23,734 nt of DNA, taken from assembly GCA_003833135.1 (NCBI GenBank), contig QZLH01000122.1, positions 109,961 through 133,694 of the forward strand, read 5' to 3'. Source of the DNA: Oehlia diaphana. Lineage: Eukaryota > Glomeromycota > Glomeromycetes > Glomerales > Glomeraceae. This document shows positions 1 to 10,629 of the stretch, piece after piece (the first letter of the stretch is position 1; every line of letters begins with the position of its first letter). The notes beneath the pieces were generated by a model that was given only the letters and a program-made list of their open reading frames with translations, was not told the origin of the DNA and did not search any database. The position numbers were made by a program, and so were the translations under genes.

Positions 1-479
1 GTTTTTGTTTCTGGATTTAAAGCCTAATTTAAAAAATTATTTATTACATTAATAACAAATTTAAAAATTTAATTAATAAAACAAATTAACAGATTAATTA
101 TATATACCTTAGCATATAAAACTGCTGCATCTGAACTTGATTTTTCTGACTTTACATGGTATTGAAATTCTTCTCCAAAATACACCCAGTAAATTGGAAT
201 TTTTTCCACATATTTAATTAAACACCTGACTGTTTGTAATTTCTTAGGTTTTCCCCAACTAGTTTCAACTTCATAATTATCAGGAATTCGAAAACTTTGA
301 CCTTTTGTATATTTAAGATAAGTAGCGGGTGGATAATATCCTTCTTCAATAATTTTATAGGTATAGCTTCGTCCAGGTTCAGAATATTGAATAATAGATT
401 TCTTAGGATAGTTATGAATTTCAGTGGGATTTTTTCTTTTAAATAGTTGGTCACTATTTTCCGGTTTTTTTTCAAAGAT
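1..479 (-). CDS. Unrecognised protein, two exons, incomplete
   Basis: Read on the minus strand, one frame is open from 488 to 108 (124 codons if counted from 479) and ends at a good splice donor, AAG|GTATAT, at 108/107. The next exon starts at 23 after TTAG (acceptor 25-24), in phase 0, and runs off the window edge. The peptide has no low complexity and looks coding: it contains NPTEIHNYPKK, SEPGRSYTYKIIEEGYYPP, KIPIYWVYFGEEFQYH and SSSDAAVLYAKALNPETKT. There is no in-frame ATG, and a TGA lies at 489-491, so either an upstream exon joins inside this stretch (possible acceptors within 435-450) or the 5' end is broken. It lies downstream of the kinase gene on the same strand. I do not recognise the family. 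A longer ORF with an ATG at 475 runs in another frame of the same stretch but breaks before the splice site and reads as a shadow. Confidence 0.5.
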
Positions 480-848
480 TTTTTTTAATCAAAATTTTTT
501 TAATCAAAATTTTTTTACATCTTAAAAGTATGAACACGTAAATTCCCAATAAAAAATATATATTTATTATTATAACCAATTAAAATGCGTAAAAGATAAT
601 CTATTTATAGTAAAATTTATATAACTTTTAATTACCCCCTAAAAAAATTAGGGCACTTTTTTGATCAGCCGATATGGTTAGACAGAATTTTAAAATTACA
701 ACATCTAATATATCATATCTTATAAAATTTTATTCTTTAAGTTTAAAAAAACCAAATATTTATATTATTAAATAAAAAAAAAAAATTCGTGATGTTAATA
801 GATTTTATAAATAAAAAGAAATATACCATCTTTGGTTAGTAATAAAAT
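480..848. other. Intergenic spacer between kinase stop and next gene
   Basis: There is no coding frame worth calling. The stretch holds two near-identical copies of TTTTTTAATCAAAA at 481-510, a small perfect hairpin (stem CCCTAA/TTAGGG, about 637-653) and a run of A at 774-784. It must include the 3' untranslated region of the kinase gene that ends at 849. Confidence 0.5.
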
Positions 849-3800
849 TCAATTATTTAATTTTTGAACTTTTGAGACTACATCGAAATCATCTTTAAAA
901 AAAAAAATTACGCATTCAGTTAGTTACTTGTTATTCAAGTATTATATAAAGTAAATTAATATAAATTTATATACTGTACCTTGATAATGAGTTTCGATTT
1001 TCGATATTTCGGAAATATCCCGCTTCTTTGAGCCACTTTTATAGATAAATTAATATTAATGATCAATAACGGCAATATATTGAATAAATTAGAAAGAAAT
1101 ATTAATAATACCTTGTGTAAATATCAAGACCGCATTCATTGCTAATATATTCTAAGAAAATACATTAATGTGGAATTAAAATCTTTAGTATTTTAAATGT
1201 TCTATGTCTTAATGATTAAACGTACCATCATCATCATCATCATCATTGTATTCAAGTAACTTAATATCTAAATACAAATTATTATTAATTTTAAGTATTG
1301 ATTATTGATTCGAGTATTAATTATTAATTTAAAATTATTACATACCATTTAATGAACATGTTGAAGATGGATTTAAAATCGAATATAACGATCTACTAGT
1401 ATAAATAGCGCCGGGATGAGATTTTTCACTAAATTCAGGACCAAGTTGCTCCGATTCTATTAATTCTAATCTTTTACTTTCAGCTTGTTTGAATTGTTCC
1501 ACAGAATTATCTTTATAATACCAATTACTAAAACTTTCTGTAATTTCAGATATTAGAGGCCTCTTTGAAGGATCTGGATTCCAGCACCTTTTCATTAAAT
1601 TAGCAAAACACTCAGGAGTATCATTCGTGATTTCAGGTTGTTTTCCATCAATAATTTTATAAATAAGATTAGCATCATGGTCAATATTTGCAAAAGGTTT
1701 ACAACCTGTTGTTAATTCCCACATAATCATACCCATACTATAAATATCAGATTCTTTTGAAAATTCACTACCCTCAAATATTTCAGGTGCAATATATGGT
1801 ATTACTCCATATATTTCATTTTTTGATAAAGTACTATTTGAAGGTTGTGATAATCCCAAATCACAAATCAGCCATGATTGATATGATGATGATAAGATAT
1901 TTCCACTATGAAAATCTCGATGTATAAAATTTTTTTTGTGAATAGCATTAAGTCTGTAATGAAAAAATATATTAATATTAGAAATGTTAAATATCAATTA
2001 ATAAATTAAATTGTTTAAATACTAATCATATAAATACCCTTCTGAAATTTTCCATAAAATATGCAATTTTTTATTCCATGTAATATCTACAAATTTTTTT
2101 TGCAAATATTTATGCAAATCCCCACCATTTGCATATTCCATTATTAGCATATAATCTTTCGTGTTAAGATCTTGTGTAATACCATATACTTTAATAATGT
2201 ATGCCAGATTAGAACATTGGAGGAATGATTCTACCTAAATATATAAAATTATTATGGTTTAATATAATAATAAATATTTTTGTACAAATATAACATGATT
2301 AATTACCTCATTTAAAAAACTATTACGAACGTATTGTGAATCTGAAAATCTTTTTATAGCAACTTCTTTACCAATCCATGTTGCTTTATGGATAGTACCA
2401 TACCCTCCTTTTGCTACTTGCTCTAAATTTGTAATTTGTGAATATGGAACTCTCTTTATTAGTTTGTCTGTTCTGAAGTTGAGAAAAATTTTTCTGACGA
2501 AACTATATACATATATTGGGTTAAAATTATTACTATCAATGCTATTCATATAATTGGCAATCACATTTTTGCAATTATTGTCAATACTTCGTATATCATA
2601 AGTAACTTCATTCACATTAATGTCAATCATATTAATAAACATTACAATTCTGCATTTTCTGCATTGAGATTGATCCGTAATTCCAAAAATAATATTTGTT
2701 GCCAAACAATTTCTGCATCCCATATAAATTGTGAAGCAAGATAAACACCATTTTTGACAATCAGATTTAGATTCTAATGATTGATCACAAGAAATACATT
2801 GATCGGAAGCATCCCACCAAGGTAAATAAAGAATTGGAATTGTTTTTTTGGTCAAAGTTGATTCTATCCATCCAGAAGAAACTTGATAACAATCTGAGCA
2901 CAGCTTCAATTCAATATTAGTGTATAACCAAGTCTGATGATTGACTGAATTTCCACATAAATTACAAGATAATAATTCACTTATTATAAAATAATATTTA
3001 CTATATGATGTATTAACATACTTATGATTTGTGGCTGCCATCTGTTTAAAGTATAAAATTTCAGAGCATCTTTCACACCATTCATGAATATTTTGCGTAC
3101 AAAAATTCAAGTCTCTTTGCTCGTGTTTACACAATGTATTATCTGCATTATCTGCTGTACTTATACATACAATACATACATCCATATTATTACTAGAGGT
3201 ATACTGAACATATAAAGATAAACAATATCTGCAATATTTTTGTTCAAATAAAGACGTCACAGAATACTTCTCTTTACAAAAATAACATATATTCTTATCA
3301 TTTTCAAAAGGAATAAATATAATTGGTATAGATAAATTGATAGAAGTTTCATTACTTTCCAAATTTTTAATTTTTGAATATGAAAAAAAATATTTTATCA
3401 TATTTGAAAGAGAACAAAATTTATATATTTCTAATGGATTAGAATTCTTATCAGCATTTTCCATATAGTTAGTGATTTGTTTGTAATAATGAGTTTTGAT
3501 TTTTGTAACAAAACTTTCTGCTTCAATATTTATATTATTAATAGTAATAGATAATATCCTATTGCATTTTTTACATTGAGATTGATTTGTAATTCCAAAA
3601 ATAATATTTGTTGTTAAACAATATCTACATCCGATGTAAATTATAAAACAAGACCAACACAATTTAAGATAATCAGATTTTGATTCTAAGAATTGATCAC
3701 AAGAAATACATTTATCAGAAGCATCCCACCAAGGTAAATAAAGAACTGAAATTGCCTTTTTGGTTAAAGTCGATTCTATCCATCCAGAAGATACTTGATA

Positions 3801-5204
3801 GCAATCTGTGCACATCTTAAATTCAATATCATCTATAAATGAAATCTGTTGATTTACTTCATTAACTACTTTTCCACATAAATTACAAAATAATTCACTT
3901 ATTATGTGATAATATTTACTATATAATGTATCATCATACTTATGATGATTTGTGACTATTTGTTTAAAGTATAAAATTTCAGAGCATGTGTCACACCATT
4001 CATGAATGTTTTGTGTATAAAAATTCAAGTCTCTTTTTTCATGCTTACACAATGTATTATCTGCATTATCTGCTGTACTTATACACACATCCATATTATT
4101 ATCAGAGGTATGCAAAATATATACAGATAAACAATACTTACAATATTTTTGTTCAAATAAAGTTGTTATAGAATATTTCCTTTCGCAATAATGACATTTT
4201 TCTTTATTATTATTAAAGGGAATAAACACAAATGGAATGATGATATTTTCATTATTTTCTAAATTATTAATTTGTGAATATAAAACCCAATCTTTTAATG
4301 CTTTTGAATGAATATAAAGTTGGTTCATGAAATTATATACTTCTAATGGATCAGAATCCTTATTAGCATAGTAGTCCAAATAATTGGCAATTTTTTTGTA
4401 ACAATGAGTTTTAATTTTTTTAACAAAACTTTCTTCAGCATTTATAATATTAATAGTAATAGATAATTTTCTATTGCATTTTTTACATTGGGACTGGTTT
4501 GTAATTCCAAAAATAATATTTATTGTTAAACAATATCTACATCCGATGTAAATTATAAAACAGGACAAACACCATTTAAGATAATCAAATTTTGATTCTA
4601 AGAATTGATCACAAGAAATGCATTGATCAGAAGAATCCCACCAAGGTAAATAAAGAACCAGAATTGCTTTTTTGGTTAAAGTTGATTCTATCCATCTAGA
4701 AGAAACTTGATAACAATCTGAGCACAATTTAAGTTCAATACTAGTAGTATCTGATGAAATCTGTCCATTAACTAATTTTCCACATAAATTACAATACATT
4801 ACACTTGTGGTAAATTCTATTCTCTTATAATAATATAATTTATCATACTTATGATTTGTAACTACTTGATTAAAATATAAAATTTCAGAGCAAATATTGC
4901 ACCATTCTTGAATATCTTGCCCGCAAAAATTCAAGAATTTTAGTTCATGTCTTCCATACCAAAAATTATTATCTGTAGTACTTATATGTACATCTATGTT
5001 CATAATAACTGTATTGTTGATATACACTAATAAGCAATTCCTACAATATTTTTGACGAAAATAAATTGTTTTGGAGTAATCATTTCCACAATAACTGCAA
5101 ATATTATCACGATTATTAAAAGGAATGAACTGAATCGGTTCAGAGCTGGATTTCAATCTTGACGTTGGATTAAAAGAGTTTTCATTATAAGATCTAAGCT
5201 CCAT
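849..5204 (-). CDS. TKL-type protein kinase with three cysteine-rich tandem repeats
   Basis: Seven exons by my reading: 5204-2307, 2234-2038, 1953-1346, 1267-1226, 1151-1112, 1035-980 and 892-849. All junctions are GT..AG and stay in frame to TGA, giving about 1294 aa. Residues 23-926 are three copies of a ~300-residue module rich in CxxC pairs, probably zinc-binding. The kinase domain spans about 929-1180: glycine loop KGGYG (932), VAIK lysine 951, alpha-C Glu 966, HRD 1043-1045, DLG in place of DFG at 1063, APE 1087-1089 and a late RP. Key catalytic residues are present, so it is probably an active Ser/Thr or dual-specificity cytosolic signalling kinase, with the Cys-rich part as sensor or scaffold (inference). 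The tail is low-complexity and acidic, with six consecutive Asp. I prefer the start at 5204 (ACAAAATGGAG); an in-frame ATG at 5270 would add a hydrophobic 22-residue leader with no module homology. The substrate is unknown. Confidence 0.85.
1226..1267 (-). repeat. GAT microsatellite forming an Asp-run exon
   Basis: This 42-nt exon contains six tandem GAT codons (a CATCATCAT run on the plus strand). It encodes KLLEYN followed by six Asp. Both flanking introns are phase 1. Length change here would alter only the acidic tail, in steps of one Asp. Confidence 0.7.
2424..3329 (-). repeat. Cys-rich module, copy 3 (kinase-proximal)
   Basis: Third copy, opening with IIFIPFENDKNICYFC and ending in YSQITNLE, which here runs directly into the kinase glycine loop (QVAKGGYG). 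It carries a three-residue insertion relative to copy 2 (DVCIVCISTADN against DVCISTADN), a small tandem duplication that adds a cysteine. The end of the copy (RKCRIVMFINMIDINVN) is the most diverged part. Confidence 0.9.
3330..4238 (-). repeat. Cys-rich module, copy 2
   Basis: Second tandem copy, about 303 residues, opening with FVFIPFNNNKEKCHYC. It shares TLFEQKYCKYCLSVYI, NIHEWCDTCSEILYFKQ, CYQVSSGWIESTLTKK, LPWWDASDKCISCDQ and IYIGCRYCLTTNIIFGIT with its neighbours. It ends in the kinase-linker echo YSKIKNLESNE. It is closer to copy 3 than to copy 1 in the segment around DNADNTLCKHE, so 2 and 3 look like the more recent split, at least there. Confidence 0.9.
4239..5138 (-). repeat. Cys-rich module, copy 1 (N-terminal)
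   Basis: First of three tandem coding repeats in the kinase gene, about 300 residues. It opens with IQFIPFNNRDNICSYC and contains CNLCGK, LCSDCYQVSSRWIESTLTKK, LPWWDSSDQCISCDQFLESK and IYIGCRYCLTINIIFGIT. It closes with YSQINNLENNE, which matches the linker just before the kinase domain. The many CxxC pairs suggest a zinc-ribbon-like fold. Confidence 0.9.
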
Positions 5205-5270
5205 TTTGTTATATATAAGTTTTAAAACAAATTGGAAAAAAAAGCTGAATTGAATAAAATAATATTCCAC

Positions 5271-8200
5271 CTGGACTCAGCTTTTTTATACATTAAATTT
5301 ATTAAAAATTCAGTAATGGTCGATCTGCAGAATTTTCTATGCATTATGCAAATCAGCCGCTTTCATGATTAATACTTATTGGATTTTTAACGCCTTTTTA
5401 CCAAAATAATATAAATAGCGTTTATTTACTTAATTTGTACATAAAACAAAGAACTATCGACACGCATGTGGTGTTGTGGTTCCTACACAAAAATTTTGCT
5501 TTATTTTGTTTTTATTTAATCATAATATAAAATACCTCCATTTCTTGATCACCGCATGCCGATCATTTGTCGATCACATATAAAGATTATTATTATTATA
5601 ACAAAATATATCAATAAAAGTATATATATGTGATGATATGGGGTCATCAAATAAGAAATTGATAGGTGAAGGTGAATACTCATGGGTGAGCACAATTTTA
5701 CATATTATTAAATATCTCACCACCCGGTGATCAAAAAAGTTGAAACACAGCTCATTCGATTCGTCTCGACGAGTCTCCTGTGCATGATAGATGGCGAACA
5801 AAACTTATTTTTGCATAAGTATTCCCTATATTATATACAATCCATAGTAAAATAATACAGTAATTCAAAAGCACAGATTTTTCATTACCGGAGAATTTAA
5901 TGAATTAAATATGAAATTATTAAGTTGTAATAAATTCACAAATTAATATACAAATTGTGACATAAAATTATTAAATTTAATTCCCTTAAATTTCTAAATT
6001 GTGCTACAAGATTACGAAATTTAATAAATTTTTGCTGTGAAATTAATGATATGATATTTAATAAATAATGCTAAATCACTATTAATATCAAAAAATTAGT
6101 TTCCATTAATATAAAAATAGACACCTTTTCTAATGTGACAACATCAATAAATGATCTGTAAATGATCGGCAAAATGATCGGCAATTTTGTGATGATATAG
6201 CCGTCCTGCCGAACTAAATATTATATGTTTAATATTAAAAGCTAAAAGATATTCCCTGATCCGTTATTCGATTTTTTTTTTTTCAAAAATAATTTTTATT
6301 CTATTGACAAAACAAAGACAAAGTAGTTGCACCGAGGAATTTTTTATCATTATGCGAATAATGATTCGGGAAAAAGCGAAACGGAAAAACCAAAAAAGGG
6401 TAAAATCCATTCCAAAAAAAAATAATAGACTTCAGGGATGCATATTGAATGAATGAATGAAAAAAAGTTAAATCAGCTGAATGTAGATCGATGGAAATTT
6501 CTCGAAATAATGCACGTGACATTCTTTCTACGGAATTGAAGATCTTCGGATCGTATTTTTAAATATCCTTGCATCAAAATTTTATCCGCAGATTTTGCGG
6601 TTTGATGTTAGGTAATCACGAAGTTAGATGATACAAGCCATGATTTAGATAAAACTGGTAACGTTATTAATTAATAAAAGGAATATACTAACTGCTATTG
6701 TAAGGACAATGCTTGAGAACAATGACGAAAGAAATTAGATATATTTATTAAAATTAGATAATAAAATAATTTGATAATCTATATATCCAATTGAAAAGAC
6801 CGTAACGAGATTGACAAGTGAAGACGGACCAGAGAAAGCATGGAGAGCGAGAAATCCATAAGAACATTTGCATTAACTAATCACATTAGTTAGTTACAAT
6901 ATTTGAATTTAATTCATTCACTTTTTGCTGTAGATTTATATTGTGTAGTCAACATAAGATATTGCCACAATTATAGTGAAATGACAGCAACAAATTTGGT
7001 AGATAGGGAGGCATGTAATTAATTATATATTTAATGTATTTCTTTCATTTTGTCCCGTATTATGATTTAATCATATAACAAAACAAAAGACATTTCTTTA
7101 GCTAATTAATTAAATAATATAAATAGTACATGAAAGATAGTTTAATTTCTATGGTTTGTGACAAAAGAATTGGCCTTTTTTATACGTGGTCCGCCGAATA
7201 TTGCGAATTTGCGATAATGCGACTCTAAATTATCATTAAAAAATACCAACTATAAATGAGCAGAAATTTATCTTAACCGAGTTTAACCTGATCTGAGAGA
7301 TTGACTATTGTTTTAAATGATTATCACTGTTTTCAACATCGTTTTAAGTTTTCATATTCATTAATGTTTAAAATCCTGGATCAAATAAAATAGCGACTAA
7401 GTTATTTAAATATTCCAGCCAAAGTTCGTTGAGGTTTACAATTAAAAAAATTTCATCATAAATAATCATATATTATTGTGATATGGGAATAGGCACGAGA
7501 GTAATAGAGCATTACTCGAGTTGAAATTTAGTGCTGTAACTGTAAAAGTATTTTGTTCAAACCTTGGACCAATTTTAATTAAATACTGTAATTCTACCAT
7601 CATTTGTGAATTAATATATCTTAATTTTTGTTGTATTTTGTAAATGATTCAACTAAAGGTATTACTGTATTGATTATTCATTTTTCTTGTAAAATTCACT
7701 TATAAGAATGGTTAATTTATTACCTTTTCGTTTTCAGTTACATCCTTATTCAAGTTTAAAGAAGTCGTAAGGTTCACGAAGCGAATAATTGCTCGTTTGC
7801 TTAATAATTTCTTTTTTATTAAGACATAAGGTTGACTGATAGTAGTTTTATTAAACTTACATTTAAGAAATATAATTATAAAATACCTATCTTTCTTACT
7901 ATAAAATAGAAATTAAAATTTACTTTGTGAGTATTGTAAGGTTATAAGCGGGTACAAATTCTAAACTTTGGCTAATACTGATGTGAAAGAAAGTATAAAT
8001 ATTTTTTACGCATCAATATAAAATAATTACATCAGATATTACAAATAAACAAGTTTTATCTGTGTTTTTAAATACTATCTTCATTATTTGTAAATTTTTT
8101 AAAAAAATAATGTACAAATTGTCAAATTCATTATTAATTCACATTTTTATGATTTTTTTTTTTTTTTGTTTCAAGTATGAGCCTTTATTAAATTTATGAC

Positions 8201-8461
8201 AAATATATTTTTGTTATTTTAATTAAGAAAGAATTTAATTTAAGTTACTGATGTTATTTTACGTATTTTCCTAACTTATTTTGTGTTTCTATCTCTAATT
8301 ACATACATGGAAGTAAAAATAATTTATGCTAACAAGTTCCTAAATCTATTGTTTTTTATATAATCCAATCAATGTTAGTTATTATTCTTCAATATCTTAA
8401 CATTTATAATACCTTTAAATTAATTTCCTTCAGTAGCTGATTTAAAATTCAAAAGCTTTTA
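5271..8461. other. Gene-poor spacer, 3.2 kb
   Basis: I see no gene I can support. The segment includes the kinase promoter and 5' leader. At 5250-5290 a short inverted repeat AAGCTGA..TCAGCTT (5242/5277) brackets the upstream ATG. Sequence around 6140-6180 repeats AATGATCGGCAA. A higher-GC island lies at 6800-6850 with no long frame. Homopolymer T runs occur at 6271-6282 and 8153-8167. A few stop-free stretches (5574-5801, 6301-6522 minus; around 6900-7015 plus) have compositions typical of chance ORFs. Confidence 0.5.
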
Positions 8462-8877
8462 TTATAAACATTTAAACGTCTGTTTATAATAACGAGGGGA
8501 GTAATCTTTTACAATATTCAATCTGACCTTATGACAATAACCAATCTTATTTATAACAAATACATTCCATAATTTATAGTTTTTCGTACCAATAAAAATC
8601 ATTTCTAGGTCTTTATTCATTTCTTTCATAATAATAACCGATAAATGTTTATTATTCAATATAAATTTTTCTTTCCATTTTTCAGATAAAGATTTAAAAA
8701 TAAATCACAAATTATAAATACTGTATATAAATCTCGACCAATAAATAATCTCACATTTAATATTCGTATAAGTGAAATCCATTGTTGGAATAATTGGACT
8801 TTGTAATCAAGATCTTTACATATTTGAATAAAATATATAAATAAATAAACTTCAAAAATGAACAATATAGAAATCAA
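8462..8877 (-). pseudogene. Coding relic, unknown family, frameshifted
   Basis: On the minus strand two overlapping open frames look coding. The upstream one (8877-8656) carries DYKVQLFQQWISLIRILNVR and LFIGRDLYTVFIICD. The downstream one (frame open from about 8699, stop at 8464-8462) carries SEKWKEKFILNNKHLSVII, EMIFIGTKNYKLWNVFVI and IGYCHKVRLNIVKDYSPRYY. They overlap by about 40 bases with a one-base frame offset, as expected from an indel near 8660-8700. Neither has a convincing start or splice signal joining them. I do not recognise the protein. A single intact gene is possible if an unseen intron resolves the shift. Confidence 0.3.
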
Positions 8878-8879
8878 AT

Positions 8880-10048
8880 TCCATTATTTAAAAAAATTAT
8901 TTTACAATTTTCATAAGAATCAATGTTTATATATATATTTGCAATCATTATAAATAATCTTTCAGTTGTTTAAAGAATTGACACATCAAACAATGAAAAT
9001 GAAAACGAAAATTTAATACACTCATTTTTTTACGTACAAAAATAATTTTCTTTATATATTAAAGGAAGTTAAGCTTGGATATACATTTTAAATTTCCGTT
9101 TCTTTATAGGAGCTTGTGAAATCGGGGCTGCGTAGTAGTTAGCCGCTATATATATAAAAAGAAGGAGGCGTATCGTTACTCTAAATTATATAAAATACTG
9201 GGATAATCCGACAAGCTTATATGTAATAAATATAGTTTATTTAAAGTAAAATTGCAATATAAAGTAAAAATGTAGTTTATTATAGTTTATTTAAAGTCAT
9301 ATTATTGTATCAATAATCTTAAATCTTTATTACATCTATATTATATGAATTATATGTTCACATCCTGTATAAATCCATCTAAAAAAACTATTCGAAAACC
9401 AACATTTCGTTAAACATTTCGTTAAAAAAATCTTTAAAAATAACACATAACGCCTTATAGTACACCTAAGAAATACAAGGTAAACTAAATATTTACAAGT
9501 GTTTCGTTCGAAAAGCAAATTTTTGAAAATCTTACTTTTGAAGTGGTAGCGCTCCCAAAACCTAAAAGAGAAAACTGTTAAAACACTCGCTGGTTAAAAT
9601 TCTTAGATTAAGAATAAAGTTACTCTACAACTTACTGAAAACCAATTTCCGAAGTAGTTCAAAAAGTTAAAGAATTGGCCTTTAAATGAGGAGTAACTGA
9701 AGTGTGGATGAAAGTGAATTAACCGAAGCAAAAAACTTATCAAGCATTAATGGAAGTAAAGTTATAAAGAGAAAAAACATCTCAAAGAAAAAAAATTTAA
9801 GCGACAGATTGATAATTAAAGGATAGCAAGATAGCGATAAATATTAAACGATATTTTCGCATATTTTTAAACTACCCCACAAAATTAGTGAAATTTTAAT
9901 GTTTCAAAAATCAGAATATTACTTTTGAAATTCCGTTAAAAACCATCAAGAAACAGTTTTTAAACTTATAATATAATTTATTAATATCAAATTTTCATAA
10001 TATGAAAGATAAAAAAAAACTAATAATATACAATATAAAAAATTTTGG
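8880..10048. other. Spacer with short repeats and an isolated TATA-like motif
   Basis: No gene is supported. AGTTTATTTAAAGT occurs twice (about 9233-9248 and 9283-9297) with a third partial copy, a small local duplication. A TATATATATAAAAAG motif at about 9148-9162 follows an unusually GC-rich patch (9115-9140), but no ORF follows it. The purine-rich stretch 9630-9850 on the plus strand has scattered lysine-rich, stop-broken frames and could be an old coding relic; I cannot assign it. Confidence 0.4.
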
Positions 10049-10620
10049 TAATATGTTTTTTCCACTATGAAATTCCTTATGAAAATATACTAATACATAT
10101 AAATTTTTAAAAAAATAACATAAATATTCTAAAATAAAATGTCACTAAAGAACAAAAACTTAAATTACATAATCGTTATAATTTTTTTTAATTTCATAAA
10201 ATTTAAATAGAACAGTCAAATTCCAATATGTTTTAAGCTATTATTAAAATAAAATATTAATTAAAATTTAATTTTTAAAATAAATAATACAAAATAAATA
10301 AAAATATAAAAATTTACCTTATCGTTATAAAATAATCAACTGAAATATTATGAGATCCATTGAAACCTTTTCAAAACAAATTTCATGGGTTCGAATACTC
10401 TTATTTTCAAACTTTCACCATGTTGTTTAATATAATTTGCTTTACCATCAATCCATGTTTCTGAATATGCTTTGACAATTCCGCCTTCACCAATTTGTTT
10501 TATATCTTCAAATCTATCAAATGGTATCGATATATTTTTAATATAATTATTTTTACTGGTCCTTTCTTTTATTATGTAATATTTTTCATTTAATAATATT
10601 TCAGTTGAGGACTTGTCCAT
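10049..10620 (-). pseudogene. Protein kinase relic (N-lobe to catalytic loop)
   Basis: The minus-strand ORF from ATG at 10620 encodes ISIPFDRFEDIKQIGEGG and the kinase start (glycine loop IGEGGIVKAYSETW; FVLKRF carries the VAIK-type lysine). It stops at 10348. One surplus A in the run near 10370 throws it out of frame. The other frame continues as KGFNGSHNISVDYFITI, the expected alpha-C entry of this family, to a donor at 10318/10317. An 80-nt intron (acceptor 10238) leads to LKHIGI, then stops and shifts, with LFKFYEIKKNYNDYVI resembling the hinge region. At 10081-10049, HKEFHSGKNIL is a decayed HRDxHSGN catalytic loop. Several independent lesions point to a dead gene, not one sequencing slip. 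The C-lobe is not visible downstream. Confidence 0.75.
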
Positions 10621-10629
10621 ATTTAATTA

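Noticed and set aside
218..475. 85-codon minus ORF with an ATG
   Set aside because: It is another frame of the exon called at 108-479; the called frame reaches a splice donor and a matching next exon, this one does not.
637..653. CCCTAA hairpin as a terminator or telomere-like repeat
   Set aside because: Single short stem; eukaryotic context gives no role, and there is no tandem repetition.
3986..4171. Plus-strand 61-codon open frame
   Set aside because: It lies antisense inside the Cys-rich repeat exon of the kinase and has no domain or splice support.
5205..5270. Upstream in-frame ATG adding a hydrophobic 22-residue leader to the kinase
   Set aside because: It resembles untranslated leader. 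The ATG at 5204 has a better context, and the product has no other secretion or membrane signs. Not excluded.
5574..5801. Minus 75-codon ORF
   Set aside because: No domain, splice site or promoter; it crosses palindromic GATCA-rich intergenic sequence.
6301..6522. Minus 73-codon ORF
   Set aside because: Phe/Ser-rich translation of A-rich plus-strand sequence; looks like chance.
9115..9180. GC-rich patch plus TATATAAAAAG as a promoter or tRNA-like gene
   Set aside because: No cloverleaf, no internal A/B boxes and no ORF downstream.
9336..9518. Minus 60-codon ORF
   Set aside because: Short, with repeated text (CGTTAAACATTTCGTTAA) and no family resemblance.
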